DNA of 64,000 bases from Cellvibrionaceae bacterium (GCA_024707385.1 JANPZW010000015.1:248001-312000), one strand, 5' to 3'. Positions 55,110-64,000 are shown, counted from the first letter of the stretch. Numbers and translations: made by a program. The notes: generated by a model not told the origin, from the sequence alone.

Positions 55110-56282
55110 ATGATTACTATGGATGGATTCTTGTTTGCGCTACTTCTTGTTGCCACCGCCGCCGGCTTTTTTCTAGGGCGCTGTAGCTCCAAGTCCCAGT
55201 CCTCCCCCAATCGGTTGGTGGCACATGATCCCTATCTGGAGGGGCTGAAGCACCTTCTTAACGACCAAACAGATGCCGCTATAGACGCCCTGATTACGGC
55301 GCTGGAGGTCAATCAGCATACAGTGGAGATGTATTTCTCCCTGGGCGCCCTATGGCGCCGCAAAGGGGAGATGGATCGCGCGATACGTCTGCATCAAGCC
55401 CTTCTTTCCAACCCCAAGCTCACCTCCTCGCAAATGCAGCAAGCACAGTTGGAACTGGCGCTCGATTACACCCATTCGGGCCTCTTGGATCGTGGTGAAG
55501 TGTTGTTGAAGGAGCTTGCTGATACCGCTTCTCCGGTCATCCAGCTTGCCGCGGGGCGCGAATTGGTGCTTCTTTATCAGGAGGAGGGGGATTGGAAAAA
55601 GGCGATAGCTGCCGTTAATCAGTTCTGTGATAAGTCCCGTGAACAAGACAACTCTCATTGGCGCCATATGCAGGTGCATTATTACTGCGAATTGGCCGAA
55701 GACGCGTTGGCAGCACCCGATTGGAGCCAGTCAGATCTGTCTATCAAAGGCGTTTCAGGACCGCCCGAAGCAGTCTGTATCGCCAAGCAATGGTTGCAGC
55801 AGTCCGCCCTAATAGCCCCTGACCACCCTCGCGCTCTGTTGCTACGGTCATTGCTGGCTTTGGGGGAAAAAGATGAGGGGGCATCGCGGGATGCATTGCG
55901 CTCCATCAAGTTGGAGCCTGGGCTCTGTATGGCGGCAGTGCCGCTGATGGCTACGGTAATCGGATGGGAAGAAGATGTATGGCAAAGGATTTCGGATCTG
56001 TATCAAAAAACCAGGGATGTCGGCCTAATTCCATATCTCGCCGAATCCCTCTACCGAAAACATGGTTCGCAAGCGGCGATTGATTTTATTGTTCAGGAAC
56101 TGCTTGGGCAGGAGGGCCAGCAACCCATCGCTCAGCTTATAGATGTAGCTGGACCGCTCCATTACGAGTCGGTTAGACCTGTCCTGCGCGAAATTCTGCC
56201 TTTTTGTTTCACCTGCACCCATTGCGGGTTTCAAGGTCGCCGGTTCTATTGGGCCTGCCCCGGTTGCAAAACCTGGCTCTGA
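55110..56282 (+). CDS. lapB: LapB, lipopolysaccharide assembly protein (YciM)
   Basis: Regulates LpxC turnover through FtsH and coordinates lipopolysaccharide assembly. The 390-residue product has one N-terminal anchor (FLFALLLVATAAGFFLGR), then TPR repeats (GLKHLLNDQTDAAIDALITAL, MYFSLGALWRRKGEMDRAIRLHQALL). A C-terminal rubredoxin-like zinc ribbon has CFTCTHCGF and CPGCKTW. It ends at TWL, shorter than E. coli LapB by ~20 residues. Start could be ATG 55110 or 55119; no clear ribosome-binding site. Confidence 0.92.
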   Translation: MITMDGFLFALLLVATAAGFFLGRCSSKSQSSPNRLVAHDPYLEGLKHLLNDQTDAAIDALITALEVNQHTVEMYFSLGALWRRKGEMDRAIRLHQALLSNPKLTSSQMQQAQLELALDYTHSGLLDRGEVLLKELADTASPVIQLAAGRELVLLYQEEGDWKKAIAAVNQFCDKSREQDNSHWRHMQVHYYCELAEDALAAPDWSQSDLSIKGVSGPPEAVCIAKQWLQQSALIAPDHPRALLLRSLLALGEKDEGASRDALRSIKLEPGLCMAAVPLMATVIGWEEDVWQRISDLYQKTRDVGLIPYLAESLYRKHGSQAAIDFIVQELLGQEGQQPIAQLIDVAGPLHYESVRPVLREILPFCFTCTHCGFQGRRFYWACPGCKTWL

Positions 56283-56306
56283 GGCAGTCCTCTACTCATC
56301 CTGCGT

Positions 56307-56483
56307 TTGCAATGAAAGTGGCTTTCTGGTAAGGTCGCGCCGCCTCAAATTGTGCTGTGTGTCATATGGCATAAAGCAGGGATCAAAAATAGCGGTGGCG
56401 TGCTTTACCAGCGTTGCAGCACGTAAACGTTCAACTTAACAACCCCGTGCACTGGTAGTGCGGTTACCTGGCGTCCGCCAGGT
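56307..56483 (+). promoter_or_regulatory. rpsA promoter and structured leader
   Basis: TTGCAA (56307-56312), 17 bases, TAAGGT (56330-56335), then a GC-rich CGCGCC discriminator of the kind found at growth-rate-controlled promoters. The ~160-base leader ends with hairpin ACCTGGCG / CGCCAGGT (56466-56483), 23 bases before the ATG. Structured leaders mediate S1 autoregulation in E. coli; the same is inferred here. Confidence 0.6.
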
Positions 56484-56506
56484 CATTCATAGCGAAGGTT
56501 ATTTTA

Positions 56507-58187
56507 ATGAGCGAGAGCTTTGCAGAACTCTTTGAAGAAAGTTTAAGAACCATTGATATGGAACCCGGCACCATCGTGACCGGCGTCGTAATTGATATCG
56601 ATGATGAATGGGTGACTGTCCATGCTGGTTTGAAATCTGAAGGTGTTATCCCAGCCTCCCAGTTCCTGGACGACAACGGCCGATTGACTCTCGCCATTGG
56701 TGACGAAGTCCAAGTCGCCCTGGAAACCGTCGAAGACGGCTTCGGCGAAACCCGCCTGTCCCGTGAAAAAGCCAAGCGTGCCGAGTCCTGGAAAATTCTT
56801 GAAGCCGCTAACACGGCTGATACGGTTATCAAAGGAATCATCAATGGCAAAGTTAAGGGTGGATTCACCGTTGACGTTGCTGGTATCCGCGCGTTCCTGC
56901 CTGGCTCTTTTGGTTGATGTTCGCCCGGTACGCGAAACAACACATCTGGAAGGTAAAGAGCTCGAATTCAAAGTCATCAAGCTGGATCAGAAGCGCAACA
57001 ACGTTGTTGTATCTCGCCGAGCAGTTATGGAGCAGGCCAACTCCGACGAGCGTGATGAGCTGTTGGCAACCCTGCAAGAGGGTATGGCGGTTAAAGGTAT
57101 CGTCAAAAATCTCACAGATTACGGTGCATTCGTTGATCTGGGTGGCGTAGACGGCCTGCTGCACATCACTGACATGGCTTGGAAACGTATTAAGCATCCG
57201 AGTGAAATCGTCAGTGTTGGCGACGAAATCGAAGTTAAAGTCCTCAAGTTTGACCGTGAGCGCAACCGTGTTTCTTTGGGCCTTAAACAATTGGGTGCAG
57301 ATCCTTGGCATGAGATCACTCAGCGTTATCCGGAAGGCTCCAAAGTCAAAGCGCGTGTCACCAACCTCACTGATTACGGTTGTTTCGCGGAAATCGAAAC
57401 TGGTGTTGAAGGCTTGGTTCACGTTTCTGAGATGGATTGGACCAATAAGAACATCCACCCATCCAAAGTTGTCCAGCTGGGCGACGAAGTAGAGGTGATG
57501 ATTCTGGATATCGACGAAGAGCGTCGTCGTATCTCCTTGGGCATCAAGCAGTGCCAAGAAAACCCATGGGATGCGTTCTCTCGTCAATACGCCAAAGGCG
57601 ACAAGATCAGCGGCAAAATCAAGTCCATCACTGACTTCGGCATCTTTATCGGTCTGGATGGCGGTATTGATGGTCTTGTGCACTTGTCCGACATCTCTTG
57701 GAATGAGCCTGGCGAAGAAGCTGTGCGTAAGTTCAAGAAGGGTGAAGAGATCGAAACCGTCGTTCTGGCAATCGACCCAGAGCGTGAGCGTATCTCTCTC
57801 GGTGTGAAGCAGTTAGATGAAGATCCGTTCTCTGCCTATGTTGGTCAATTCGATAAAGGCACCATCATCAAAGGTATTGTTAAGGAAGTTGACGCCAAAG
57901 GCGCCATCATCACCTTAGCAAATGATGTGGAAGGTACTCTGAAAGCGTCTGACCTGAGCCGAGATAAAGTCGAAGATGCGCGTAATGTGTTGAAAGAAGG
58001 CGAAGAGGTCGAAGCCAAAATCACCAACATCGACCGTAAGAACCGTACCATCATCCTGTCCGTTAAGGCCAAGGATGTTGATGACGAAAAAACAGCTATG
58101 AAAGAGCACAGTGCTAAGCAGGCCGAGCATTTGGCGCCAGCCACTATCGGCGATCTGATCAAGGCGCAGATCGAGAAGCAGGGTTAA
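56507..58187 (+). CDS. rpsA: 30S ribosomal protein S1, frameshifted
   Basis: Recruits mRNA to the 30S subunit. Six S1 OB-fold domains are recognisable, with repeated hallmarks such as VKGIVKNLTDYGAFVDLGG, VKARVTNLTDYGCFAEIE, ISGKIKSITDFGIFIGLDG and IKGIVKEVDAKGAIITLAN. The frame breaks in domain 2 at the T4 run 56908-56911. Dropping one T gives FLPGSLVDVRPVRETTHLEGKELEF, identical in layout to E. coli S1. Repaired length is about 559 residues. AAGG lies eight bases before the ATG. A strong terminator follows. Confidence 0.97.
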
Positions 58188-58209
58188 TAGTCCTCGCTAT
58201 CCCAGTAAA

Positions 58210-58235
58210 ACGGCCCCCAAAGGGGCCGTTTTTTT
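58210..58235 (+). terminator. rho-independent terminator of rpsA
   Basis: CGGCCCC / GGGGCCG stem with CAAA loop followed by seven T, about 22 bases after the rpsA stop. Confidence 0.95.
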
Positions 58236-58415
58236 ATGTGGTTACCCGTCGAGCTTTGCAAAACTTCCTTTTGCCACTGTTTTGCTACCAATCAAAGGAA
58301 TTTTGTTGTATAACAACGACTTGCGTTTGCTTTCCCAAGTATCCCCTGTATCTTGCCTGCTAACATCATGAGTGCGTGGTGTTTTTGATGGTGCATCTAG
58401 GAGAGGAATGGTTGT

Positions 58416-58699
58416 ATGACAAAGTCAGAGTTGATTGAGCGTATCGCGGAACGTCAGGACCAGCTGTCACCAAAAGATATAGAGCTGGCGATTAAATTGA
58501 TTTTGGAATACATGTCGCAGAGCCTTGCCACAGGCTCCAGAATCGAGATCAGAGGTTTTGGTAGTTTCTCCATTCATTATCGCGCCCCCGTATCGGTCGT
58601 AATCCAAAGACTGGCGAATCAGTGGAGCTTGACGGCAAATATGTGCCTCACTTCAAGCCCGGGAAAGAGTTGCGGGATAAGGTTAACGACAACATCTAA
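58416..58699 (+). CDS. ihfB: integration host factor subunit beta, frameshifted
   Basis: DNA-bending subunit of IHF. MTKSELIERIAERQDQLSPKDIELAIKLILEYM and RIEIRGFGSFSIHYRAP match IhfB. The frame then breaks at the C5 run 58585-58589. A sixth C gives RIGRNPKTGESVELDGKYVPHFKPGKELRDKVNDNI and a stop at 58699, the exact IhfB ending with the DNA-intercalating proline in RNPKTG. Repaired length is 94 residues. Unrepaired, the frame runs 70 codons into noncoding sequence. An inverted repeat TTGTT-GTAT-AACAA lies at 58303-58316. Confidence 0.95.
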
Positions 58700-58757
58700 T
58701 AAGCGCTCAATTCGTAAATATTGGTTTTGCCCACTGCCGATCGGCAACATTGTTGGC

Positions 58758-58763
58758 TATAAT
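58758..58763 (+). promoter_or_regulatory. candidate -10 for the polysaccharide locus
   Basis: TATAAT in the ihfB-manC gap, 125 bases before manC. No matching -35 at standard spacing, so this is tentative. Confidence 0.35.
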
Positions 58764-58888
58764 TTGCACCCTGCAACCAACCCTGGATGGTGCCTCAATT
58801 TGATAAGCCTTTCTTTGTATCCTGTTTACCTATTCCTAATGGCCAGCACTATTTCGGCTCTGTTAAGGGCCATGACATACAGGTTTTT

Positions 58889-60288
58889 ATGCCCACGGTT
58901 ATACCGGTAATTCTTTCTGGTGGTAGCGGCAGTCGTCTATGGCCGAAGTCCCGTCATCATTACCCGAAACAGCTTCATCGACTTTACGGTCAGCACACTA
59001 TGCTGCAGGAGACTATGAAGCGGGTTGAGTGGCTTGGTCAGCCGCAAATTGTGATCTGCAATAATGATCAGCGTTTTATGGTGGCAGATCAGGTGCAGGA
59101 TATCGGTATTAGAACCGAAATTGTTCTTGAGCCGGTGGCGCGAAATACTGCGCCTGCTATAGTCATTAGTGCTTTGAAAAGCCTCGAAATTTCACCGGAT
59201 GCGATTATCGCGGTATTTCCCGCAGATCACTTGGTGCGAAATTCGCATGAATTTAACGAATCTTTAAAATCTGCAGTAGAGGTTGCGAAGCAAGGAAAGC
59301 TTGTCACTTTTGGTGTTATCCCGTCCCGTCCAGAAACGGGATACGGCTACATCAAAAGTATGGAAGAAGATGGCTTATTGCGTGTTGCCGCATTCGTAGA
59401 AAAGCCGAATCTGGAAAAGGCTGAGGAGTATGTGCGTAGTGGGGATTACTACTGGAACAGCGGGATGTTTGTTTTTTCCGCCAAGAGTCTTATCGCACAG
59501 ATCGAACTATTTCAACCATCCATGCTTGCGTATTGTCGCGATGCATTAGCTAATGGTGTTAAAGATTTGGATTTTTTCCGCTTGAATCAGGACGATTTCG
59601 CCAAGTGCGCCAACGTTTCAATAGATTATGCGGTAATGGAGAAAACTTCCCAGGCTTACATGGTCCGTTCACCGCTCAATGGAGCGACGTCGGAAGCTGG
59701 CAAGCGTTATGGGAGGTGGGAGATAAGGACCGGAATGAGAATGTTTTTTTTGGGGACGTAATTGCGGAGGATGCTGAAGGCTGTTATGTCAATTGTGACG
59801 GAAGGTTGGTGGCCCTCGTTGGCGTAAAGGATTTGGTGGTAGTTGAAACTGCAGATAGCGTGCTTGTTGCTCATAAAAACAGCTCTCAGGACGTAAAAAA
59901 AGTTGTTGATACCCTGAAATCCGAAAGTCGAAGTGAATATCTTTCCCACAGAGAAGTTCATCGGCCTTGGGGTAGTTATGACTTGGTCGATACCGGCAAC
60001 CGGTATCAGGTAAAGCGAATTACGGTCAAGCCTGGTGCATCATTATCATTGCAAATGCACCATCATCGTGCGGAGCATTGGGTTGTGGTGGCGGGAACGG
60101 CACAAATACAAAAAGGTGAGCAAAAGCAGATCCTTACCGAAAACCAATCTGCGTACATCCCGCTGGGAGAGCGGCATCGCCTAACTAACCCCGGATTGGT
60201 TCCGCTTCATCTGATAGAAGTGGCAAGCGGTTCTTATTTGGCGGAGGACGATATTGTTCGCTTTGAAGACGGATATGGTCGCACGTAA
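58889..60288 (+). CDS. manC: mannose-1-phosphate guanylyltransferase / mannose-6-phosphate isomerase, frameshifted
   Basis: Makes GDP-mannose for surface polysaccharide. N-terminal nucleotidyltransferase: VILSGGSGSRLWPKSRHHYPKQL, VCNN-type ICNNDQRFMVADQ, EPVARNTAPAI, FPADHLV and FVEKPNLEKAEEY. C-terminal cupin-type isomerase: VHRPWGSYDLVDTGNRYQVKRI, LSLQMHHHRAEHWVVVAGTA, AYIPLGERHRL. The frame breaks at C2 59665-59666; a third C gives AYMVPFTAQWSDVGSWQALWEVGD, a family signature. Repaired length is about 466 residues. First gene of the polysaccharide locus. Confidence 0.94.
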
Positions 60289-60400
60289 CGCGCATTATCT
60301 TTATATGCCATCTCACAATGTATCGATACGTAGGGTTTGGCTCAAGGTTTTGGCACCTTATCTTTTTTAGTTATCGCCATGCCAAAATTTATAGTGTCAA

Positions 60401-60429
60401 TAAACATTTATTATTAGCGCGCGTATAAT
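60401..60429 (+). promoter_or_regulatory. candidate wecA promoter
   Basis: TAAACA (60401-60406), 17-base spacer, TATAAT (60424-60429), about 40 bases before the wecA ATG, in an AT-rich spacer after manC. Confidence 0.55.
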
Positions 60430-60469
60430 CCATCGCAACTATTGGGGGCATCAGCTTGGGAGCAAATGC

Positions 60470-61540
60470 ATGGAACTAGGACTTGCAGTGTTGCTTGTAG
60501 CATTCGTGATTACCTTTGGAATGGTCAAGGTACTCCAACCACTGGCATATCTTATCGAGTTGGTTGATAAACCCGGCGGTCGCAAACAGCATGATGGTGT
60601 TATCCCCTTGATTGGCGGTCTCGCGGTCTTCGCTGGAGTTTTTCTTACAGCCTACCTTTTTCTCGATCAGCCGACATTTATCCGCCTATTTATGGTGGGT
60701 GGTGGATTTATGGTATTCCTAGGAGCGGTGGACGACCGCTATGATCTAAGTCCCCGGCTCCGACTCGTTGGACAGATTCTTGTTGCATCAATATTTGTTT
60801 ACGGACTGGATATTTATCTTGCCAACTTTGGCAATCTTCTAAATTTTGGCGATATCCAAGTTGGCTGGTTTGGGTATTTGCTTGCCATTCTTTCCCTTGT
60901 GGGTGTAGTGAACGCGTTTAATATGTTAGATGGAATCGATGGGCTTATCGGCTCCTTCGGACTGATTTCGTTTATGGGGCTAGCCTACTTGTTTGGTAAT
61001 GGTGGGCACACCAATCTCGCATTATTGGCCACCTTGTTTATCGGAGCGATATCGGCCTTTCTAATTTTTAATATCTGGGGTAAGCCGAGCCGGCAGAAAA
61101 AACTGAATAAGATTTTTATGGGCGACGCTGGAAGTATGTTTCTCGGGCTGGCTTTGGGTGTATTGCTTATCTATGGGTCACAGTCTGAAATTTCAGCTTT
61201 CGATCCCGTTGTCGCCATATGGTTTGTTCTGCTCCCCATGACCGATATGTTCACCTTGATGTACCGGCGAGTACGTCGTGGTAGATCACCTGTGGCGCCA
61301 GATAGGACCCACATTCACCATATCCTGATTCGGGCGGGATTTAAGCCCTGGCAGGCGCTTTACATTCTCGTGCTGGTGCAAGCAGTTTTGGTTTTGCTTG
61401 GTGTAACTGCAAGTGTTTACGAATTCCCTGAATATATTTCCTTCGCGGCAGCAATTGGGTTTGTGGCGCTCTATCAGATGCTGATGAAGCGGTCTTGGCG
61501 ATTTATTCGGTGGAACAAGCGGCGATTTGCTACCGCGTGA
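60470..61540 (+). CDS. wecA: undecaprenyl-phosphate GlcNAc-1-phosphate transferase, WecA-like
   Basis: Starts lipid-linked oligosaccharide synthesis at the inner membrane. The 356-residue polytopic protein has the polyprenyl-phosphate glycosyl-1-phosphate transferase motifs LVDKPGGRKQHDGVIPLIGG, GAVDDRYDLSPRLRLVGQ, NAFNMLDGIDGLIG, IFMGDAGSMFLG and the carbohydrate-recognition HIHHILIRAG. It has about 10 or 11 hydrophobic segments. The nearest types are WecA/TagO. A symmetric terminator begins at its stop. Confidence 0.92.
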   Translation: MELGLAVLLVAFVITFGMVKVLQPLAYLIELVDKPGGRKQHDGVIPLIGGLAVFAGVFLTAYLFLDQPTFIRLFMVGGGFMVFLGAVDDRYDLSPRLRLVGQILVASIFVYGLDIYLANFGNLLNFGDIQVGWFGYLLAILSLVGVVNAFNMLDGIDGLIGSFGLISFMGLAYLFGNGGHTNLALLATLFIGAISAFLIFNIWGKPSRQKKLNKIFMGDAGSMFLGLALGVLLIYGSQSEISAFDPVVAIWFVLLPMTDMFTLMYRRVRRGRSPVAPDRTHIHHILIRAGFKPWQALYILVLVQAVLVLLGVTASVYEFPEYISFAAAIGFVALYQMLMKRSWRFIRWNKRRFATA

Positions 61541-61579
61541 GCAACTAAAAAAACGCTCTTTGAGCGTTTTTTTAGTTGC
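61541..61579 (+). terminator. long perfect inverted repeat terminator after wecA
   Basis: Two 18-base perfect arms (61541-61558 and 61562-61579) with a TTT loop. The GC core ACGCTC/GAGCGT is flanked by A7 and T7, so it can terminate in both directions. It starts one base after the wecA stop. Confidence 0.93.
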
Positions 61580-61584
61580 TTTGT

Positions 61585-61599
61585 GTTCAACGATTGAAC
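61585..61599. promoter_or_regulatory. perfect palindrome, candidate operator of the EPS regulator
   Basis: GTTCAA-CGA-TTGAAC, six-base perfect arms, 16 bases upstream of the regulator ATG. Size and symmetry fit a dimeric winged-helix binding site; autoregulation is inferred. Confidence 0.5.
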
Positions 61600-61615
61600 G
61601 AAAGTATGGTCATCT

Positions 61616-61957
61616 ATGACAGACACCAATGATGAAACGCATTATCAGTTAATTAAGCTTATAGAGGAAAATCCCAGTATCAGCCAGCGTGAGCTGGCTG
61701 AACGGTTAGAGATTAGTCTGGGTAAGGTTAATTACTGTTTAAGAGCTTTGATAAATGTTGGATGGGTGAAGGCAGGTAACTTTGTTCGTTCTAATAATAA
61801 GATGCGATATGCCTATGTGCTCACGCCTAAGGGGTTGTGTGAAAAGACCAAAATAACTGCGCACTTCCTACAAAAAAAACAAGCGCAGTATGAGTCTTTG
61901 AAAATTGAGATCGCGCGACTCAAGTCAGAGCTCGATAGTGACCCTTCTAGTCAATAA
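61616..61957 (+). CDS. MarR-type EPS-associated winged-helix regulator
   Basis: A 113-residue DNA-binding protein. The winged helix-turn-helix covers residues 7-75 (HYQLIKLIEENPSISQRELAERLEISLGKVNYCLRALINVGWVKAG, wing RYAYVLTPKG). A short coiled coil follows (QKKQAQYESLKIEIARLKSEL), likely for dimerisation. It resembles the EPS-associated MarR group (TIGR04176 as I recall) found at exopolysaccharide loci. It lies between wecA and wzz, each with its own spacer. Confidence 0.85.
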   Translation: MTDTNDETHYQLIKLIEENPSISQRELAERLEISLGKVNYCLRALINVGWVKAGNFVRSNNKMRYAYVLTPKGLCEKTKITAHFLQKKQAQYESLKIEIARLKSELDSDPSSQ

Positions 61958-62031
61958 ATGAATAAACAATAAAAACTCTCAGAAAATCCAACGCACAACG
62001 GTTCAGGTAAAGCGATTAGGGCAACAGTTTT

Positions 62032-63052
62032 ATGAATTCAGATTCGATGGAAAACGGGAGTATCAAGCAACGTTTGTATAATATCGAGACGCGTCTAGAT
62101 CGGCTTTCGGCGCCAGTGCAGTTAAGTTTTGATTCGCTAACGGTTCCTCGAAGTGACGAGGTGGATTTAAGAGAGATTTGGAATATTTTGTGGGATAGAA
62201 AATGGTGGATTATCGGCATTACTTTTTTGTTTTCTTTGGGAATGGTTTTTTTTGCATTGAGCATACCCGATCAATATAAAGCAGAAATTGTACTCGCCCC
62301 TGCGCAAAAGGAAGGAGGCATGGGCAATTTGGCTGCGCAATATGGTGGGTTGGCGGCAATCGCAGGCATCAACTTGGGAGGCGGTCAAAACTCAGATATT
62401 GACCAAGCGACAGCTCTAGCAGTAAGTAGACCTTTTTTAGAGGCTTTTATAGAAAAATATAATGTCAAACCTCAGGTTATGGCGATTAGTAGATGGGATC
62501 GTAATCAGGTCGTGTATGAAAAAGATTTGTTCGATCCAGTAGCTCGGCAGTGGATGAGAGATCCGAAGTCCAATGAATCCCTTGAACCTAGTAATTTTGA
62601 AACTTACCGATCGCTGTCGGATAAGTTATCGATCAGTAGCGATTCCAAGTCTGGACTTATTCGAATAAGCGTCGAGCATTATGTGCCTAAATATGCTTAC
62701 GAGTGGACACAGCTTCTGGTGCAAGAGTTAAATCGACACTTCCAGACTCGTGATATGCATGATGCCAACCGGAATATAAGGTATTTGCAAGAAAAGGCGG
62801 ATAGTACCAGCATTGGGGAGATGCAGTCAGTGTTTTATCGAATGATTGAATCTCAGATGAAAACCTTGATGCTGGCCGAAGTTAGCGAAGATTATTTGCT
62901 AAAAACGGTTATACCCGCCAGTTTGCCCGAAAAGAAAAAGTAAGCCTAACAGAGCGCTTATATGTGCGCTCGGTGTGCTATTAGGTGGGATTCTATCTGT
63001 GATGCTTGTTTTTGTTTTCCACATTGTGCGGCAGAAAAGAGCGGTCAATTAG
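62032..63052 (+). CDS. wzz: Wzz-family polysaccharide chain-length determinant, frameshifted
   Basis: Controls O-antigen or exopolysaccharide chain length. The product has a short coiled N-terminus, a DLREIWNILWDRKWWIIGITF entry into the first membrane helix, a periplasmic domain with the hallmark NLAAQYGGLAAIAGINLGGG, and coiled segments later. The frame breaks at the A5 run 62935-62939. Dropping one A gives SLPEKKSKPNRALICALGVLLGGI and the missing second membrane helix (LSVMLVFVFHIVRQKRAVN), with a stop at 63052. Repaired length is about 339 residues. Unrepaired, the protein would lack its C-terminal anchor. Confidence 0.9.
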
Positions 63053-63191
63053 ATGCTCCGACACAGTGGTGACATTAGCAATACCTTGAATAATACAGGT
63101 GTATTCCGCTGGTCCAAGTTAATCATCAGTTCTGCCTGTTTGATCGGCGCTAAAAAAGCAGACCTGAGATGTTTATGATTGGTTGGATCTC

Positions 63192-64000
63192 ATGAATAGA
63201 ACGGCCGCTATTTCGAAAAATGTCCGAATAGCAAGAAACACGCTGATGTTATATTTTCGGCAGTTGCTGATCTTATTCGTCAGCCTTTATACCATTAGAG
63301 TTGTTCTTGATGAGTTAGGAGTGGAGGGTTTTGGTGTCTATGGAGCTGTCACTGGCCTGGTTACGCTAGGAGCTTTTTTACCTGGATCTCTAGCTCAAGC
63401 AACGCAGCGCTTTTTCTCTTTTGCCTTAGGTGAGGAAAACCAAGAGCGGCTGAATGCCACTTTTTCGGTCAATCTTGTACTTTATATTTTAGTAGCCCTA
63501 ATCGCTTTTGTTGCGCTGCAAACTGTCGGGATTTGGTTTGTAGAAAATCATTTATCGATACCGGCCGATCGTTTTGAGGCCGCAAAAGCGTTGTACCTAT
63601 ATACGGCTATGGCGTTCGTAGTAAGCGTCGTCACAACGCCTTTCATGGCCATTATCATGGCACATGAAGACATGAAGCTGTACGCATACATTTCTATTAT
63701 TGAGGCTTTTATGAAGCTGGGCGTAGTATTCCTGCTTCAATATTTGACATGGGATAAGCTCGAACTATATGGATTATTGCTGTTATGTGTAGCGATTGTG
63801 AATGCTGTGCTTTATGCGGGTGTTTGTATAGGCCGATACAAAGAGTGCCAACTTAAAAAAATATATTGGAATTCGCCTCTCCTAAATGAAATCATCGGTT
63901 TCACCACATGGACAGTTTTTGGTCAAGTTTCGACTGTGGCGCGCACGCATGCGGTGACCCTGTTGTTAAACCAATCGTTCAACCCGGCCGTTGTCGCTGC
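63192..64000 (+). CDS. polysaccharide flippase (Wzx-like), 3' partial
   Basis: The frame runs open to the window edge. The visible 269 residues begin MNRTAAISKNVRIARNTLML and contain repeated hydrophobic helices (QLLILFVSLYTIRVVLDELG, GVYGAVTGLVTLGAFLPGSL, VLYILVALIAFVALQTVGIW, FVVSVVTTPFMAIIMAHED). This resembles MATE-like oligosaccharide flippases that move lipid-linked repeat units across the inner membrane. The 139-base gap after wzz holds nothing I can identify. Context (manC, wecA, wzz) supports a Wzx/Wzy-dependent pathway. Confidence 0.82.
   Translation, partial: MNRTAAISKNVRIARNTLMLYFRQLLILFVSLYTIRVVLDELGVEGFGVYGAVTGLVTLGAFLPGSLAQATQRFFSFALGEENQERLNATFSVNLVLYILVALIAFVALQTVGIWFVENHLSIPADRFEAAKALYLYTAMAFVVSVVTTPFMAIIMAHEDMKLYAYISIIEAFMKLGVVFLLQYLTWDKLELYGLLLLCVAIVNAVLYAGVCIGRYKECQLKKIYWNSPLLNEIIGFTTWTVFGQVSTVARTHAVTLLLNQSFNPAVVA

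Noticed and set aside
56908..56911. Programmed frameshift in rpsA
   Set aside because: No slippery heptamer or downstream pseudoknot is evident, S1 is not known to use frameshifting, and the same type of homopolymer indel recurs in unrelated genes across the window.
58700..58910. C-terminal extension of IhfB
   Set aside because: The extra residues appear only because of the missing C at 58585-58589; the true frame ends at 58699 with a normal IhfB C-terminus.

Overview
The window is a gammaproteobacterial chromosome segment of moderate to high GC. Family order such as scpA-scpB-rluB, gyrA-pheA-tyrA and pyrF-cmk-lapAB-rpsA-ihfB supports this. The closest fit I can suggest is a marine Cellvibrionaceae-like lineage, but that is an impression from gene content and not a demonstrated placement.

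Layout. (1) 2-11021: a two-partner secretion pair. It has a giant exoprotein whose 5' end lies outside the window, with about 19 copies of a ~95-residue Trp/Phe/GG-DxF repeat, followed by its TpsB/ShlB-type outer-membrane transporter. (2) 11148-19958: a tightly packed ten-gene pseudaminic-acid operon. It holds the full pathway set (pseB, C, F, I, G, H) plus four extra genes: ATP-grasp ligase, HAD hydrolase, sugar C-methyltransferase-like protein and PIG-L deacetylase. A DUF115/Maf glycosyltransferase faces it at 20068-22140. (3) 22247-35162: a housekeeping stretch with two MFS exporters, an RNA methyltransferase, CBS protein, pdxJ, cyclophilin, SH3 protein, yciI, a membrane protein, PHP phosphoesterase, yciO, scpA, scpB, rluB and a diguanylate cyclase. 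(4) 35444-42206: flavodoxin, dgkA, fadD-like ligase, SPFH/NfeD pair, patatin, and a SRPBCC-dienelactone hydrolase fusion. (5) 42297-58699: acnB and gyrA divergently transcribed, pheA, tyrA, cysDN, a ComEA-like protein, pyrF, cmk, lapA, lapB, rpsA, ihfB. (6) 58889-64000: the start of an exopolysaccharide/O-antigen locus (manC, wecA, an EPS-type regulator, wzz, wzx), sited downstream of ihfB as in Pseudomonas aeruginosa.

The dominant technical feature is pervasive reading-frame damage. I find 14 single-base indels and one in-frame stop in 13 genes, most of them in short homopolymers. Several of these genes are essential (gyrA, rpsA) or highly conserved (acnB, ihfB). In each case the expected protein reappears in the neighbouring frame. 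This looks like sequencing or assembly error and not biology, so coordinates for those genes are given as repaired extents.

The biology most worth following is the exoprotein repeat, the extended pseudaminic-acid operon lying between a surface adhesin system and a Maf glycosyltransferase, the short tandem repeats found in several intergenic spacers, and a perfect palindrome ahead of the EPS regulator. No rRNA, tRNA, CRISPR array, insertion sequence or phage gene was seen.
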